From: Lepeophtheirus salmonis
Lineage: Eukaryota; Arthropoda; Copepoda; Siphonostomatoida; Caligidae
Direction of reading: 5' to 3'
Length of the DNA: 64,000 nt
NCBI RefSeq assembly: GCF_016086655.4
Contig: NC_052133.2
Location: forward strand, 10,314,301 to 10,378,300
This document shows, one piece after another, positions 35,520 to 46,429 of this stretch; the stretch's first letter is position 1, and each line of letters opens with the position of its first letter. The notes under the pieces were generated by a model that saw nothing but the letters and a program-made list of their open reading frames with translations, was not told the origin of the DNA and made no database searches. A program made the position numbers and the translations under genes.

Positions 35520-36053
35520 AGAATCAATTCTAACAATACTCATTCAACCCAAAAAGGAAAAAACGGGGACCCCTTCAAAGTGGCCTCATCGACTGTTAGG
35601 GAGAACATCTCTTGACAAGACCACATAGACAAATTTAAAGAGGCTTCGAGTGAAACAAAAAGATTTAAAGACTTCATCAAGCGTGTTTGGGATCCTATCC
35701 GTACACCAAAACAGATGTACTTAAAATACCGCATCTCGTCTCGGATCTTTTTCACAGAAGGGTTCTTCAAGGACGACTGGTAAATCTGCAAGGAATGTAT
35801 TAATAAAACGACAATAACATATAATTTGAGGGATTGCTGCGCCCTGAAGTATATAATACAAGAAATTAGCGTAACTGTGGAGTCCAAATTGGTTAGGAAG
35901 CCATCCAACCGCGAACTTTTGTATGTGTTTGTGGGAGCCAGCGATCTCGAGCGAGTGGCCTCGAAAGTTGTAATCAAATTGCAGGGTCGCTTAGCTTTGG
36001 CTGCACTAAATGAGTTCAGATGGACAAGGTTGGCCGAGAGGAGAGAAGATTGA
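35520..36053 (+). pseudogene. unidentified protein-like segment, GC-richer than surroundings
   Basis: One plus-strand frame is open over 178 codons except for TGA at 35613 and TAA at 35781. It has three readable parts: GDPFKVASSTVRENIS; QDHIDKFKEASSETKRFKDF running on to IKRVWDPIRTPKQMYLKYRI and FFTEGFFKDDW; and a last part with VESKLVRKPSNRELLYVFVG, ASDLERVASKVVIKLQGRLA and NEFRWTRLAERRED before the stop at 36053. The residues are charged and varied, unlike chance frames nearby. The TAA overlaps CTG|GTAAAT, a possible splice donor. The minus strand also has an open frame of 145 codons (35977-35540) and a good acceptor (ATTCCTTGCAG) at about 35787, so the coding strand is not settled. I do not recognise the protein. 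It could be a decayed element, a captured gene, or real exons. Confidence 0.4.
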
Positions 36054-36059
36054 TGGGAT

Positions 36060-37480
36060 GGAGGAGAGGAACATCAAGAAACTTTGAGGAGCTCTTTTTT
36101 TTGTTATTATCGCTTGCTTATTTATTTTTTTTGTTCTCTTCTTTTATGTATATTTCCTAGGTTAATATTTTGTAAATGTATATTAACGAATTTCTTTGAA
36201 AAATATATTTTGTGGTTGAGGGGTTGGGGGAGAAGGGAAAAAAAAAATTATCCGACCAATCTTATAATATTTTATAATTGTGTTAAACACACACACGAGT
36301 ATTGTTATGCTTGCCGGCGTTTTTTTTCTCTACTTCTAGTTTGTTTTTCTTTTAATAATTTAAAATCATGGCCTTATTCTCTTTTTTTTCATGAATTGTC
36401 TCTATGTTTCATTTATTGACGTTTGTTTCAGAAAATAATATATTTACCTATTTTTTCAAGTGATCAATGTTATCATGAGTTATTCCAGTCAAAGATCCAT
36501 ATTTAAATATAATGTAAAAAGAAAGTAGGAAGTTAAAGTTGCCATCATAATAAAATATCAAAATTACTTCAAAACTAAAAAAATATCAACCCAACTTTAT
36601 TATGTGCCGTACCTTCAAGTTAAGTAGTGACGATAATAATGATTTGTTACATTAAAATATGTACTATTTTTTGCTTAACATGTTGAATAATCCATATTGA
36701 GAATCTTAATCAAAAAAATAATCTTAAAAACCACCAGATTTCCCTTCTCTCGCTCTCTCTCTCTCTATTATATATATATATATGTACTTTGGAGGATGAG
36801 GCATCCTTGATAATATTTTTTTTTGAAATGAAGCACAAACATATGCTCATCTTGGAAATCAAATCAAAAATACTATTTTTCAAACTTTTGATGAATTAGA
36901 AAAGGGAGATCAAGTCCAAGTACAAGGGGTAAAACATGCATTACTTAATGTGAAGTATCTATAAATGCAAACAGGTTCATCAAGAAACGTTTTTCTCCAA
37001 ATACAAGATAAATATGACAAACTGCAAAGGTACTGAGAATCTCATAACTATGTTATGGATATTTCCTACAAAATGTATTCACTCTTTGTGGTTTAATAAG
37101 AGGTCCTTCCTCTAGACTCATTAATAAAGGCGAGTTGCAATTAATATTTAGATATGAAAAGAAAAAAACAGACCTTTTATTAAAAAAATTAGCTTTTCTT
37201 TCAACAAAATTGAATCATACTTGATAATTAATTGCTTTTGTTGTACACTCTCAAGTTTTACCTCCAGAAAATGAAATTTTCCGACATAATCTTTTACGAG
37301 ACGATCAAAAATTCAATGATTGATTAGTTAGATCACAAATGAGGGGTTTCAATGGACTATCAGATAAGTCCATATGTATGCATTCATGATTCATCACTTT
37401 TTAAAAGAATTAATTCTTCTCTTTTACAATATTTAATAAAAAGAAGAGTTATTTATTATTTATTTTTAAAAGTTATAATA
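36060..37480. other. AT-rich spacer with microsatellite
   Basis: Contains the CT/TA tract at 36745-36783. No coding signature recognised. Confidence 0.5.
36745..36783. repeat. (CT)n/(TA)n microsatellite
   Basis: CTCTCGCTCTCTCTCTCTCT followed by about 7 TA units. Confidence 0.85.
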
Positions 37481-37484
37481 ACAT

Positions 37485-37726
37485 GAGGAGTCAAGTGCCA
37501 GAGCTTAACGCCACATGAACATCGCTGGGAGTGCATGTGAAAGGAGACAGTTCAACACCGCATGAAGGCTATCAATACCGCCAATGGTGATCCCATTGAG
37601 ATTTAATTATTATCAAAGACTGTATGGAGAAAATTGAAAAAAAAGTTTATCTTTAACTAATGAATAAAGAACTATTTTTAATTTTAACTATAATTGAAAA
37701 GTGATCTAATTTCCATGCAACGACTG
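37485..37726 (+). pseudogene. mariner-like C-terminal fragment with 3' terminus
   Basis: ETVQHRMKAINTANGDPIEI and a stop (about 37545-37608) parallels the mariner C-terminus RF..RMKAIIAANGDHIE. About 115 bp downstream, the minus strand from about 37726 reads CAGTCGTTGCATGGAAATTA. The inner part (TGCATGGAAATTA) is shared with the terminus at 38191, so both fragments come from related elements. Confidence 0.6.
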
Positions 37727-38027
37727 TTTTAATTTATAAAAATCAGTTAATTACTTCAATTTGTAATATAATACATTTATTTTTTCAATTCATTTTCATA
37801 ATTTGAAATTTGCAAAATCAATTAAAAGCAAATAACTAAAAAAATAAATTATTAAAATTGACGATTCTCAATATTGATATTCAAAAATGTGTAAAACGGA
37901 ATTAAAATTTATATTACCATTATGAAACAAAAATTAAACATTTCTTATTTTTGTAAAACATGTTTTCTGCCTTTTGAAAAGGTAATTTGTATTGAAATAT
38001 CCTGTATAAGGATATAAAGCTTTTTGA

Positions 38028-38191
38028 CGCCACTTGAAGCCCATATTGCCGCCAAAGGCAACTACATTAATAAGTAATTGTTCAAAAAGAGTGTTTGAGG
38101 AAAGTTTAATAAAAATAAAATTTTATATTTATCCATTTAAAGAAAATATATGTTATTAAAATTATAGTTATAATTTCCATGCATCACCCAG
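38028..38191 (+). pseudogene. mariner-like C-terminal fragment with 3' terminus (second copy)
   Basis: TPLEAHIAAKGNYINK and a stop (about 38031-38081) is the last segment of a mariner transposase (RLEAxIAAKGxYIN). The minus strand from 38191, next to a TA at 38192-38193, reads CTGGGTGATGCATGGAAATT, matching the end at 37726 in its inner half. The bulk of the element is missing; the left edge is only the limit of visible coding homology. Confidence 0.62.
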
Positions 38192-38194
38192 TAT

Positions 38195-38895
38195 TCATTC
38201 TAACCAAATAGAGGCAAAGGGGGAGGGAGTTGAACATAGACTTAATGCAAATATACTTTTTTCACAAGTAGTTGCAAGACTCAATAATTATTTGTCATAT
38301 ATTTTTTTGAATTTATTCTCAAAAATATATTTGTATATATTTTTTTTAATATATAAATATTCCTGTAAAGTATGTATGCTTATAACAAAGCACTTAAAAG
38401 GACTGCATCTGATACATATACATTTATATCTAATACAGTAGAGAAAATATATCTTATAAACAAACAAATGCAGTTTCTAACAGGTATTTTTATGCATTTT
38501 AAGTAAAAGGAAAACACAGTTAATTCTGTTGTATTTATGTGAAAACTATATGATTTTTGTTATTTTTACTGTAGACATATTCAACACTAAGAATTTGTCA
38601 AAATATATTATTTTACTCCTCAAAAAATAATTTTTCTATCACGGATAGATTTTAAAATATACAAAGAGTTGTAAATCCTACATAATTTCAGTATGCTTTA
38701 AAAAGAAGCTAATAAATGACATGATAACTCTGACAATTTGAAGAATGTTGGGAAGGAGAGCAGCCTAGCTGTCATGATGTTATATTAGATCAAAAATAGC
38801 AATGGAATGCAAGATATATACGCAAATACCGCTTTATATTATAAAAAAAAAATTATTACTCAGTCAAAATTACTTGGAAACTAAAAACTCTAATT
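38195..38895. other. AT-rich spacer
   Basis: Nothing recognised. Confidence 0.5.
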
Positions 38896-38900
38896 CTATA

Positions 38901-39315
38901 CCAAGTGGTCCATTTAAGTCTGAACACTTTGAATTTAAACTTTATCAAGATATAATTTATTAATGAACAATACAATATCACACAAATTAATACTATAAAT
39001 TGATATAAGTAAATATAAATAGTCTGATCTCTCTTGATTTGTTCAAGGGGACGGCAGAAGGCCTGTCACCAGCTGTATATGTAGTCCTCTATAATGGCGT
39101 CCAATTTCTGGATGACAGTGGTTTTTAGAACCTCAGTGTTCGGGCGATAGCCACTCATGGTCTCATGAACTTGAGCGGATTGGCTAGTTATGTTTTCTTT
39201 AACTCAAACGTGTCTAGTTTGGTCCTTTTTGATATAGTCATTGTAGAAGGTGGTCTCCAAGTGACCAACTGCTTGGAGTTTGGGAATGGAAAATAGTCCA
39301 TCACGTAATATTGTT
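38901..39315 (-). mobile_element. mariner-like element, family A copy 5, large internal deletion
   Basis: The 3' end on the plus strand begins CCAAGTGGTCCATTTAAGTC at 38901, after a TA, and continues TGAACACTTTGAATTTAAAC as in the other copies. Minus-strand coding: RDGLFSIPKLQAVG (about 39310-39265), then a short linker, then a jump to NTEVLKTTVIQKLDAIIEDY (about 39150-39090) and a CRPLEQIK-like tail. Everything from the second DNA-binding helix through the catalytic core is gone, making this the most compact copy. The 5' terminus was not found, so it is also truncated. Confidence 0.75.
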
Positions 39316-39319
39316 TTTT

Positions 39320-39865
39320 AAAGTACTAACAGATCATCAAAATTATAAATCTGATTCATTTATAAATCATACTCTGTACGGAAATTTTACAGTACTTTTT
39401 CTCTTGAAAAAAGTTCATTCCAAATAATATATATATATATATGTTTTGAGTATATCATAAGAATAACTAATGACAAACACTTTAAAATTAAAAAAATATA
39501 TTTAAAACAAGTTTTAGTATTAGTTGCAAGAAGATTCTAAATTATAAAGTATACCAAAATGTGCATCACATGTGGCACTTTATATTGGAAGAGCAGTTAA
39601 ATAAGGATAAAGCTTCACAAATGGCATTGTTTATCCTGATATACTTTTAGATGATCAGCTAGCATCAATCAATTGAAAATTTGAATTGATATATCGTTTA
39701 AATTAAATATGTTGTAGCTCCTATGTACCTGGTCTAATCCTGAGTGGCAATCCTCTATTCCAAGGTTTTCACAGACTTTATAATTATAGAAGTGTGCCTG
39801 TCATTGGAGTAGTCTAATAGATAATTAAATAGCTTTGCATTAAAAATCACCATCTAATATATTAG
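39320..39865. other. AT-rich spacer
   Basis: A TA run at 39427-39442. Nothing else recognised. Confidence 0.5.
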
Positions 39866-39872
39866 TTAGTTT

Positions 39873-39945
39873 TGTTTGGCAAAGTGGTTATCGATGAAGT
39901 GTTCGTTCGGCAAAATGACATGCGATAAAGTGACGAAGTGTCCAA
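39873..39945 (+). repeat. short degenerate tandem array, GGCAAAATGAC type
   Basis: Successive imperfect units: GGCAAAGTGGTTATC, GATGAAGTGTTCGTTC, GGCAAAATGACATGC, GATAAAGTGACGAAGTG. The unit is about 15-16 bp with a recurring (G/A)AAGTG or AAAATG core. The minisatellite at 47520-47625 has a similar unit in reverse complement. Confidence 0.55.
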
Positions 39946-41160
39946 GAACCAGTAAAAAAGATGAATGTTTCTTTGAAAATACAGAGAAGGTCAATTTGAG
40001 CCAAAAGCCACATTATGGTTCATATCACTATTTAAAAGAAAGGACATCTTCTTTAGGGAGAAATTAACTTTAAAACTTTTATCTTTTTTAAAAATTTAAT
40101 TTCATAACATTAAAAATGAATTTTTAGTAAAATAATTTGACAGAATCAAGGTTAAATATCAAATTAATTTACGAAAGAAAAAAAGAAGATAAGCCCTCAT
40201 AAAAAATTTATTTTTACAGAATATGTACGACATTCCATGTTACAAAGATTTTTAATATTAATATATTCGTTATAACTTTTCAAAAAGCAGATTTCTTTAA
40301 TTCTCATATGTAAAAACTGCAGAAAGCAACTACTCTATTTGCTTCAAATTGAACATATTGTTTTTCATACACACTTTTTATTTTTCTTCTCTTAGAAGTC
40401 TTAATTTTTGTAAATAATTCAAATGTTCTCAAAACTTTAGTTTTTAAAACAACAAGAAAGTAACCCGTATTCCTATGATGTTGCCTATTAAAAATGTATC
40501 AACTTTGATATTTAAAGAAAGATATGTCTAGAAGAAGGAATATCTGCCTTTAAACAAATGGGAAAATACCAAGTTAAAAAATTATTTAACCACTATATGT
40601 ACATTTTATAACATAGTTATGTTCCTTTGTCACAAGAAATATTTTATAAAGGGATATATTATTATGTGCATATATTCGATTTTAAATTCGTTTTCACATA
40701 AAAAAATATCCTTTATCTAAGTTTTTGATTTATCTATCAATCGGTCATGATATATATCATGATAGTTTCAATAAAAGAACAAGTTAATTCGGAGAAAAAA
40801 AGTAGGAAAAAATTGTATGTTTGGAAAATAAAAAAAAAAGATTGTAGAATTTATATTTTATCTAAGTGCCTTTGTATTGAAGTATGAAAAAATGAACACA
40901 TTATACTGCTTCAAAATAAAGTCATAATATAATTTTTAATGTGCGATAGTATATTTTGGATCGGTTTTTGGACTGATTTCCTAAACAGTATTATATTACA
41001 CCGATCTTTTCTATCATTCAATGATGCAAAGTAACAATACGTCAGTCCTTCAGTCCGACCTATCTTTTTATTTTCTTCACTTCTAACGGGATTGAATAAG
41101 ATAAAAACGCATCAAATTCTGAAAAATAGCTAGAACGTATAATAGTTAGTTATTGTCTCT
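39946..41160. other. AT-rich spacer with an 18-bp palindrome
   Basis: TCATGATATATATCATGA near 40746-40763 is a perfect palindrome. The CAGTCC-rich words at 40960-41075 resemble 9.1 kb. No gene seen. Confidence 0.45.
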
Positions 41161-41164
41161 TTGA

Positions 41165-42232
41165 AAGAGGTAATTATGAGCAGCTGAAAGGACGTAGTAA
41201 GTAATTATGTAGCTCTGGTCATATTGTGTTCATTGAGCCTTATTGTGGTAGATTCAATGACATGAAAAAGTCATGGGTTGTCAGGGTCTAGATGTGGTGA
41301 TGACACATGCCAATATGGCAGAAAGTGTCGCCGGGGACCCAAATTTACTTTGATAATTTATTTACTTCTATTCCTCTTTTGAAGGAGTCAAGTTTTGAAG
41401 GTAAATTTTCATTTAAATTATAGATTGATTTGAGATATTTTTATGATTATTTGTTAAAAACAGATTATAACTATGATGAAACTGAATGTAAATATATACA
41501 TATTTAGCGATTTAATAATTTGTATTTCATTCATTTTATAATTGCAATGTATCCTTGTTATTTATGCTGGTATTGGTGGAACTGGCACAATGCACGAAAA
41601 TAGAGTGGGACCTATTCCTTTGCCTAGCAAAAAAATGGTCGAGAAAGAATTTGAGAAGGTAAATTGGTATACTAAATTCTATTCAGATATTGCTGTAGTT
41701 GTGTGGAAAGTTAATAGGGCAGTGTATTTAAATATATTCCTTATTCCAATGCAAGAAGGTGGAATAGAGTAAACTAGAAATATAAGAATATGATAGTTCC
41801 TGATAGAAATATAATAAAGGCATGGGAGGAGATGATCTCTTGGATGCAATAATATCTATATATGGAGTGAGAATTCGATACAGGAAACCGTGGTGGCCTA
41901 TTTTCAACTAGTCCATTTATATTTCTGCTGTTCAAGCCTGGCGACTTCTGAAGGCTAAAACCAATCCAAATATTACTTATTTAGAAATCATCCGTCAGTT
42001 TCTTCAAGAGACTCTCATAAAATATGCAACACATAGACAAAGACCCAGTTCCAATATAATTTTGAGAGGAGCAGCTGGCTAAAGCTTGAGAGGCGACAAT
42101 AGCCCCCCCCCCTTATCAGGTCTACCTCTCAATTAAGACGTTGTAAAGGTACTTTCTGCAAGAGAAGGGCAAAATTTGAGTGTGCAATCTGGATTTCATC
42201 CGCATTGCTTTTATAGTTACCATAAACAATAA
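41165..42232 (+). pseudogene. piggyBac-like transposase, C-terminal half
   Basis: Blocks in order: SGHIVFIEPYCGRFNDMKKS (about 41216-41275), VVMTHANMAESVAGDPNLL (about 41294-41350), FDNLFTSIPLLKESSFEG (about 41347-41401, holding a catalytic aspartate), GTMHENRVGPIPLPSKKMVE (about 41582-41641), MGGDDLLDAIISIYGVRIRY (about 41822-41881, where the family has GGVDxxD), RKPWWPIF, SAVQAWRLLK, and a Cys/His-rich tail ending SGFHPHCFYSYHKQ with a stop at 42232. This is the diagnostic order of piggyBac transposases. From 41822 to 42082 the frame is intact except for one TAG. About 150 bases separate SSFEG from GTMHENR, starting at a GTAAAT; this may be an intron or an insertion. Elsewhere there are frameshifts, and a C run near 42104 shifts the tail. 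The N-terminal half is missing. No TTAA-flanked ends are certain, though TTAACCGGCCCCTCC occurs at 42369. Confidence 0.85.
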
Positions 42233-42234
42233 AA

Positions 42235-45200
42235 ATTATAATATTTTATCGAAATTATAACTCAAGTTATTTGTTAAATTAATTTTTCAAGTTTGTCAAT
42301 GATGTCTCCAAATCACATACATATTTCTTGCATCTAAATGTTACTGTTACTGGCGATAGGTTAAATAATTAACCGGCCCCTCCCCAATAATTATCGCCTG
42401 TAATGGGTTATGTAAAATCTGTATAAAAAAATTATAGCATTCTCAGCAAATACTACTGCATTGAGATAGTAATTAACAAATTAATAAATACAATCATTAT
42501 ATACTAAAATTAATTCTAATAAATAATATATATTGAAAATAGAAATTTTTTCTATTACTAAAAGAAAAAAACTTTTTTTTGTTGTTTTTTAATTGGACAG
42601 CATCAATTTTTTTAATATTTTTTTATATATTAATTTTGGAGTTTTTTGGTTTTAAATGAAAAGCTTTCTTATTATTCAAAGTAAAAAACAGACTGTTTTT
42701 GTTTATGTCTGTAAATGAAAGGGTAAAACTTTCTCCGCATATAAGCATTTAAAATTAAATATATAATTTATCAAAAAACAAGTGGTTTTAGCACTTTTTG
42801 AAGAGGCTAAACGTTTGCAATACTTAAAGGCCATAATTTTAAAAAAACTAACATTTTTTCTATTAAATGATTCATTGATTATATAGTTAAAATTGCATCT
42901 ATGAATTTGTTGAGGCAAAAAATTGTGAAACTCCCAAATATGGTAAGCATGACGTATAAAGTTAATTATATGAATTATATTTTTATTTTAAGACAAATAT
43001 CAGATAAATAGTGTTTTTTTTATAAAAAGCTATTTACTTACAATCCGTTATGTATTAAAACAAATCTAATTAATATATTTATTAGTTTGAAAAAAGTTAA
43101 TATTGTAAGATAAGTTTATGCTAACTCACTTTATTCTTTTAGAATCATATTAAAAAAATGAAAAATATAAGCATTATTCATCTCCAAATAAAAGAGGGTA
43201 ATTTAATAAATTCGAATGACCTCATTTTTAAGAGTTAAGTGATTCGGTATTTCAAATAAAAGTATATACATAAAGTGCAAGTTATTTATTGTAAAATACC
43301 GACTTAATTTAAAAATATGTTTTTGTTTTTAGAATATTTAGATTTATTTCAAACCTGAAAAGGTTGGAAAATAATCATGTTACTGTTATCTCTAAAATTT
43401 TGATTGTAAAACTGTTGAAGAAAAAGAAATCTCGTAAAGCTAAGAGCCCTCCAAAATCTATTAATTTAGTACATTGCAATATCCTTCAATATTTAATGAA
43501 GACACTAGACGTTATTATCTTTATTGTATATTGTAACCATTCTTTCAAGAAGTTTGATAATGGTCCAAAGTTAGTTGATAGTTACCCAATTCAATCCAAA
43601 TATCAAATTACCATTTATTTATTGATTAATTGTGGGAATTTTTCCATGCTTAACAAAACTAATTTGTTTTAAACCAATCAATTTTAGAACCCTGATCAGG
43701 AAAAATGAGTTAAATAGGTAATACAGTATATATAAAAGAGTTATAATCACAGTTTTGCTGTTGTGACTGAAGTGACTAGGGATTGGGCAAATGTTGAGAT
43801 AAATAACTCTTTTAAGATGAATAAAGTAAAAATGTTGGATCTACTCGATTTTTTTATATTATTAGTAGATCGTCGCCGTGTTAACATCTCGCTCCGAATG
43901 ATGAATCTATGCCATATTTTGGTTTAACTTTTTTAAATGCATAACATAATTATATATATATATATATATATATGTTTAAATATTTTTCCTGGCGTAATGT
44001 TATTTTAATTGTTGAAGGTTCTCATCACTACACCAGTAATACGTTATCTTTTGGATCATCATATAAGAGCAGTTAATTTTAACAAAGGTTTTGTTTATCT
44101 AGTACCATAGGTCTTACTCCCACCTGTAAGAAAATGTTTAAATTCAGAAAACATTTTAGAGTTTTGGTGTTACTGGGATAGTGTATTATATAAGATACGG
44201 ATTTTTCATTTTGTTGGAACAAATTCTAAAACATTGGGATTCCCTTAGTATATGAAAAACAATGTGAAATTTAAGTATCTTATCATATTTTACAAAAGAA
44301 AGAGTGTATTTGTAGCTAGACATACTTAAATATTATCATTTATTATTTTCTTCAATTTCATCATTATCAATAGTAGTGGGTGGATTTAATTTATTTTCAA
44401 TTTGCGGGTACCACTTTTTTGATGGGTAACCTGATCCGTAAAATCCTAGATACCTTGAATTAATATGGCTTCTCCCAAATGAGTCATTTTTTTCTTTAAT
44501 TAGTTACAATAAATTATCGGAGTTAATTAGGACCCGAATAAAAGATATACAAATTATGCACTAAGAATTGAAAGTGTATAAAATATATTGAAGAAGGAGG
44601 ATCCATGACTCAGGGGTGGGAAAAAGGAAAACAAAATATTGTCGATAGACTTCCCTGTATTTAGAACTGTATGCTTGATTTGAACTGCAACAAAAAAGTA
44701 GCAACTGATGAACAAGCTAATTTTAGACGGGGATAGTATAATTGTTAAATACACAATCCGACGTGCATGTGCAAGTATGCATGTATTTCCATTAATAAAA
44801 ACATAATAAATTTGAATTGTCACTGAAACAAATATCATGCAACAATTGAACCATGGATTTGCTGGAAATCTAAATATTTTGCAAGATTTCCCACATTAAA
44901 CAATCTTAATATATATTCAAAATAAAAAAAGTTAGGGTTCCGAGACAAAAACTACATGACATTGTTCTATATTTGCTTAAAAATTTATTGCACATGAGGA
45001 TATTTCATATTTTTTATTTTGTTGTAATGACCAATTATTACTTTCAATATCAGTTTCTTTTGATAAAAAAATATAAATGGAAAAGTTTGAGCAAAATTAA
45101 ATAATATTTAAGGATAAGTCAACGTCCTTAAAGTTTTGAAAATTCCCAACTTTTTCCTCGATTATCTTGGTAACGATTTACAATGATTATTAGCAATATT

Positions 45201-45340
45201 TATGTGCTTCTGAGAAATAAATATTTATAATGACAAAAGGTCAAGAAAAGACGACAATATTTATATAACGTTTTCAGCTCAAAGTTATTTTTTCATTTAT
45301 CTCTTCCAAAAAATTAAATGCTTTGTTTTGTTTGCATTTC
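42235..45340. other. AT-rich spacer
   Basis: A (TA)12 run at 43950-43973. A 100-residue open frame at 43364-43672 is Lys/Ile/Asn-rich with no family resemblance and is probably chance. Nothing else recognised. Confidence 0.45.
43950..43973. repeat. (TA)n microsatellite
   Basis: About 12 uninterrupted TA units. Confidence 0.85.
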
Positions 45341-45343
45341 TTC

Positions 45344-45482
45344 TTAATTTGGAATATCAAATCAGTCCCTTTATCGGTCCTTCATAGATGTCCAAAATTC
45401 AAATAATTCTATTTTTAAACAAAGGAAAAGGATTTTTACTTGGCAATTTAGACATTTCAACAAAATGAAAAATAAAACACAC
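45344..45482 (+). repeat. dispersed repeat B, longest copy
   Basis: Its first 60 bases match 3181-3240 and its last 58 match 6337-6395, joined here by about 20 bases. This copy therefore links the two fragments into one family of at least 140 bp. There is no coding potential and no terminal repeats. TTTATCGGTCC recalls the GGACCGGTCC words elsewhere. Confidence 0.5.
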
Positions 45483-45484
45483 CC

Positions 45485-46425
45485 TATTGCCTATATTTTA
45501 GCTTTTTTCTGTATAGAGAACAATAATATCTGTCAAAGTAATATCATCATCCATGTAGGAAAAAGTTTGTCCATTGTTAAACTATTGTGATTACGTACAT
45601 TATTTGTACCAATGTATTTAACAAAGTCTATCAATCAGTAATATCAATGCTGTTTTCCTTTTCTTGTGTTTTTCTTTTAACAAGACACAAAAAAAAAAAT
45701 AATACATGAAAATTAATATTAATGTGCAAATCTTAGCCAGTGTTGCTAATCTTTTTGCAATTTTTATCTTTTTTAAATGTTTAGACCCCTTTTGTGTGAG
45801 AGTATTATAATAAAGAACATGTATATTATATGACATTGAATGTTAGAAACTTGAAATAACATTCCAATAAATATGGATACAATTTTTTTTTTAAGAGAAT
45901 TCCATTTTTTATTTTTGTCGAAAAAATTCCCATATCGAAATTCTTAAAGAAAACTGGAAAAAAATGATTTGTTGTAATTTTGTCAAAAAAATAGTAATTA
46001 CAATTTAAATTCATTGTAAATAGGAACACAAATCTACCGAAAAGAAATTCGTACTTGGAAAATGACAAATATTTCAGTTAAATATCGCTTTTTATGTTTT
46101 AAATTTATATAAAAATGAATTTCCCAATAATTTTCTACAATCTTTATTTTATTTACAAATCCAATATTCCATTGGAAATCATTGTTTGTACCTGAAAAAA
46201 CCCAAACTGCAATTTTCACAGTTTCTTTTTGAAAATTACTTTTTTAAAATTAGATGAATTTAGAAAAAACTTTTTTATTTATAAAGTTGTTTTTTTGAGA
46301 CGCAAGTCACTTTTAATTTATAATTAACCCCCCTATCTAGTCTCCTTGAGCTCAAATTAATAATTTTCTTGTTTTAGGTATTCCCCCCTTACACCCCTCC
46401 AAAAAAGTATCGGCACGTCCGTCTT
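45485..46425. other. AT-rich spacer
   Basis: Nothing recognised. Three minus-strand frames of 60-80 residues here are Phe/Lys/Ile-rich chance frames. Confidence 0.45.
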
Positions 46426-46429
46426 AGGC

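Noticed and set aside
36084..36419. 111-residue plus-strand frame rich in Phe, Leu, Cys
   Set aside because: Looks membrane-like only because of T-rich sequence; no start context or family match.
43364..43672. 102-residue plus-strand frame with KKKKSRKAKSPPKS
   Set aside because: Composition is A/T-driven (Lys, Ile, Asn), with no motif, no splice signals and no family resemblance.
44554..44838. 94-residue minus-strand hydrophobic frame
   Set aside because: Phe/Ile/Ser-rich as expected of AT-rich DNA; no conserved motif.
45618..46219. Cluster of three minus-strand frames of 60-80 residues
   Set aside because: All are low-complexity Phe/Lys/Ile text without motifs.
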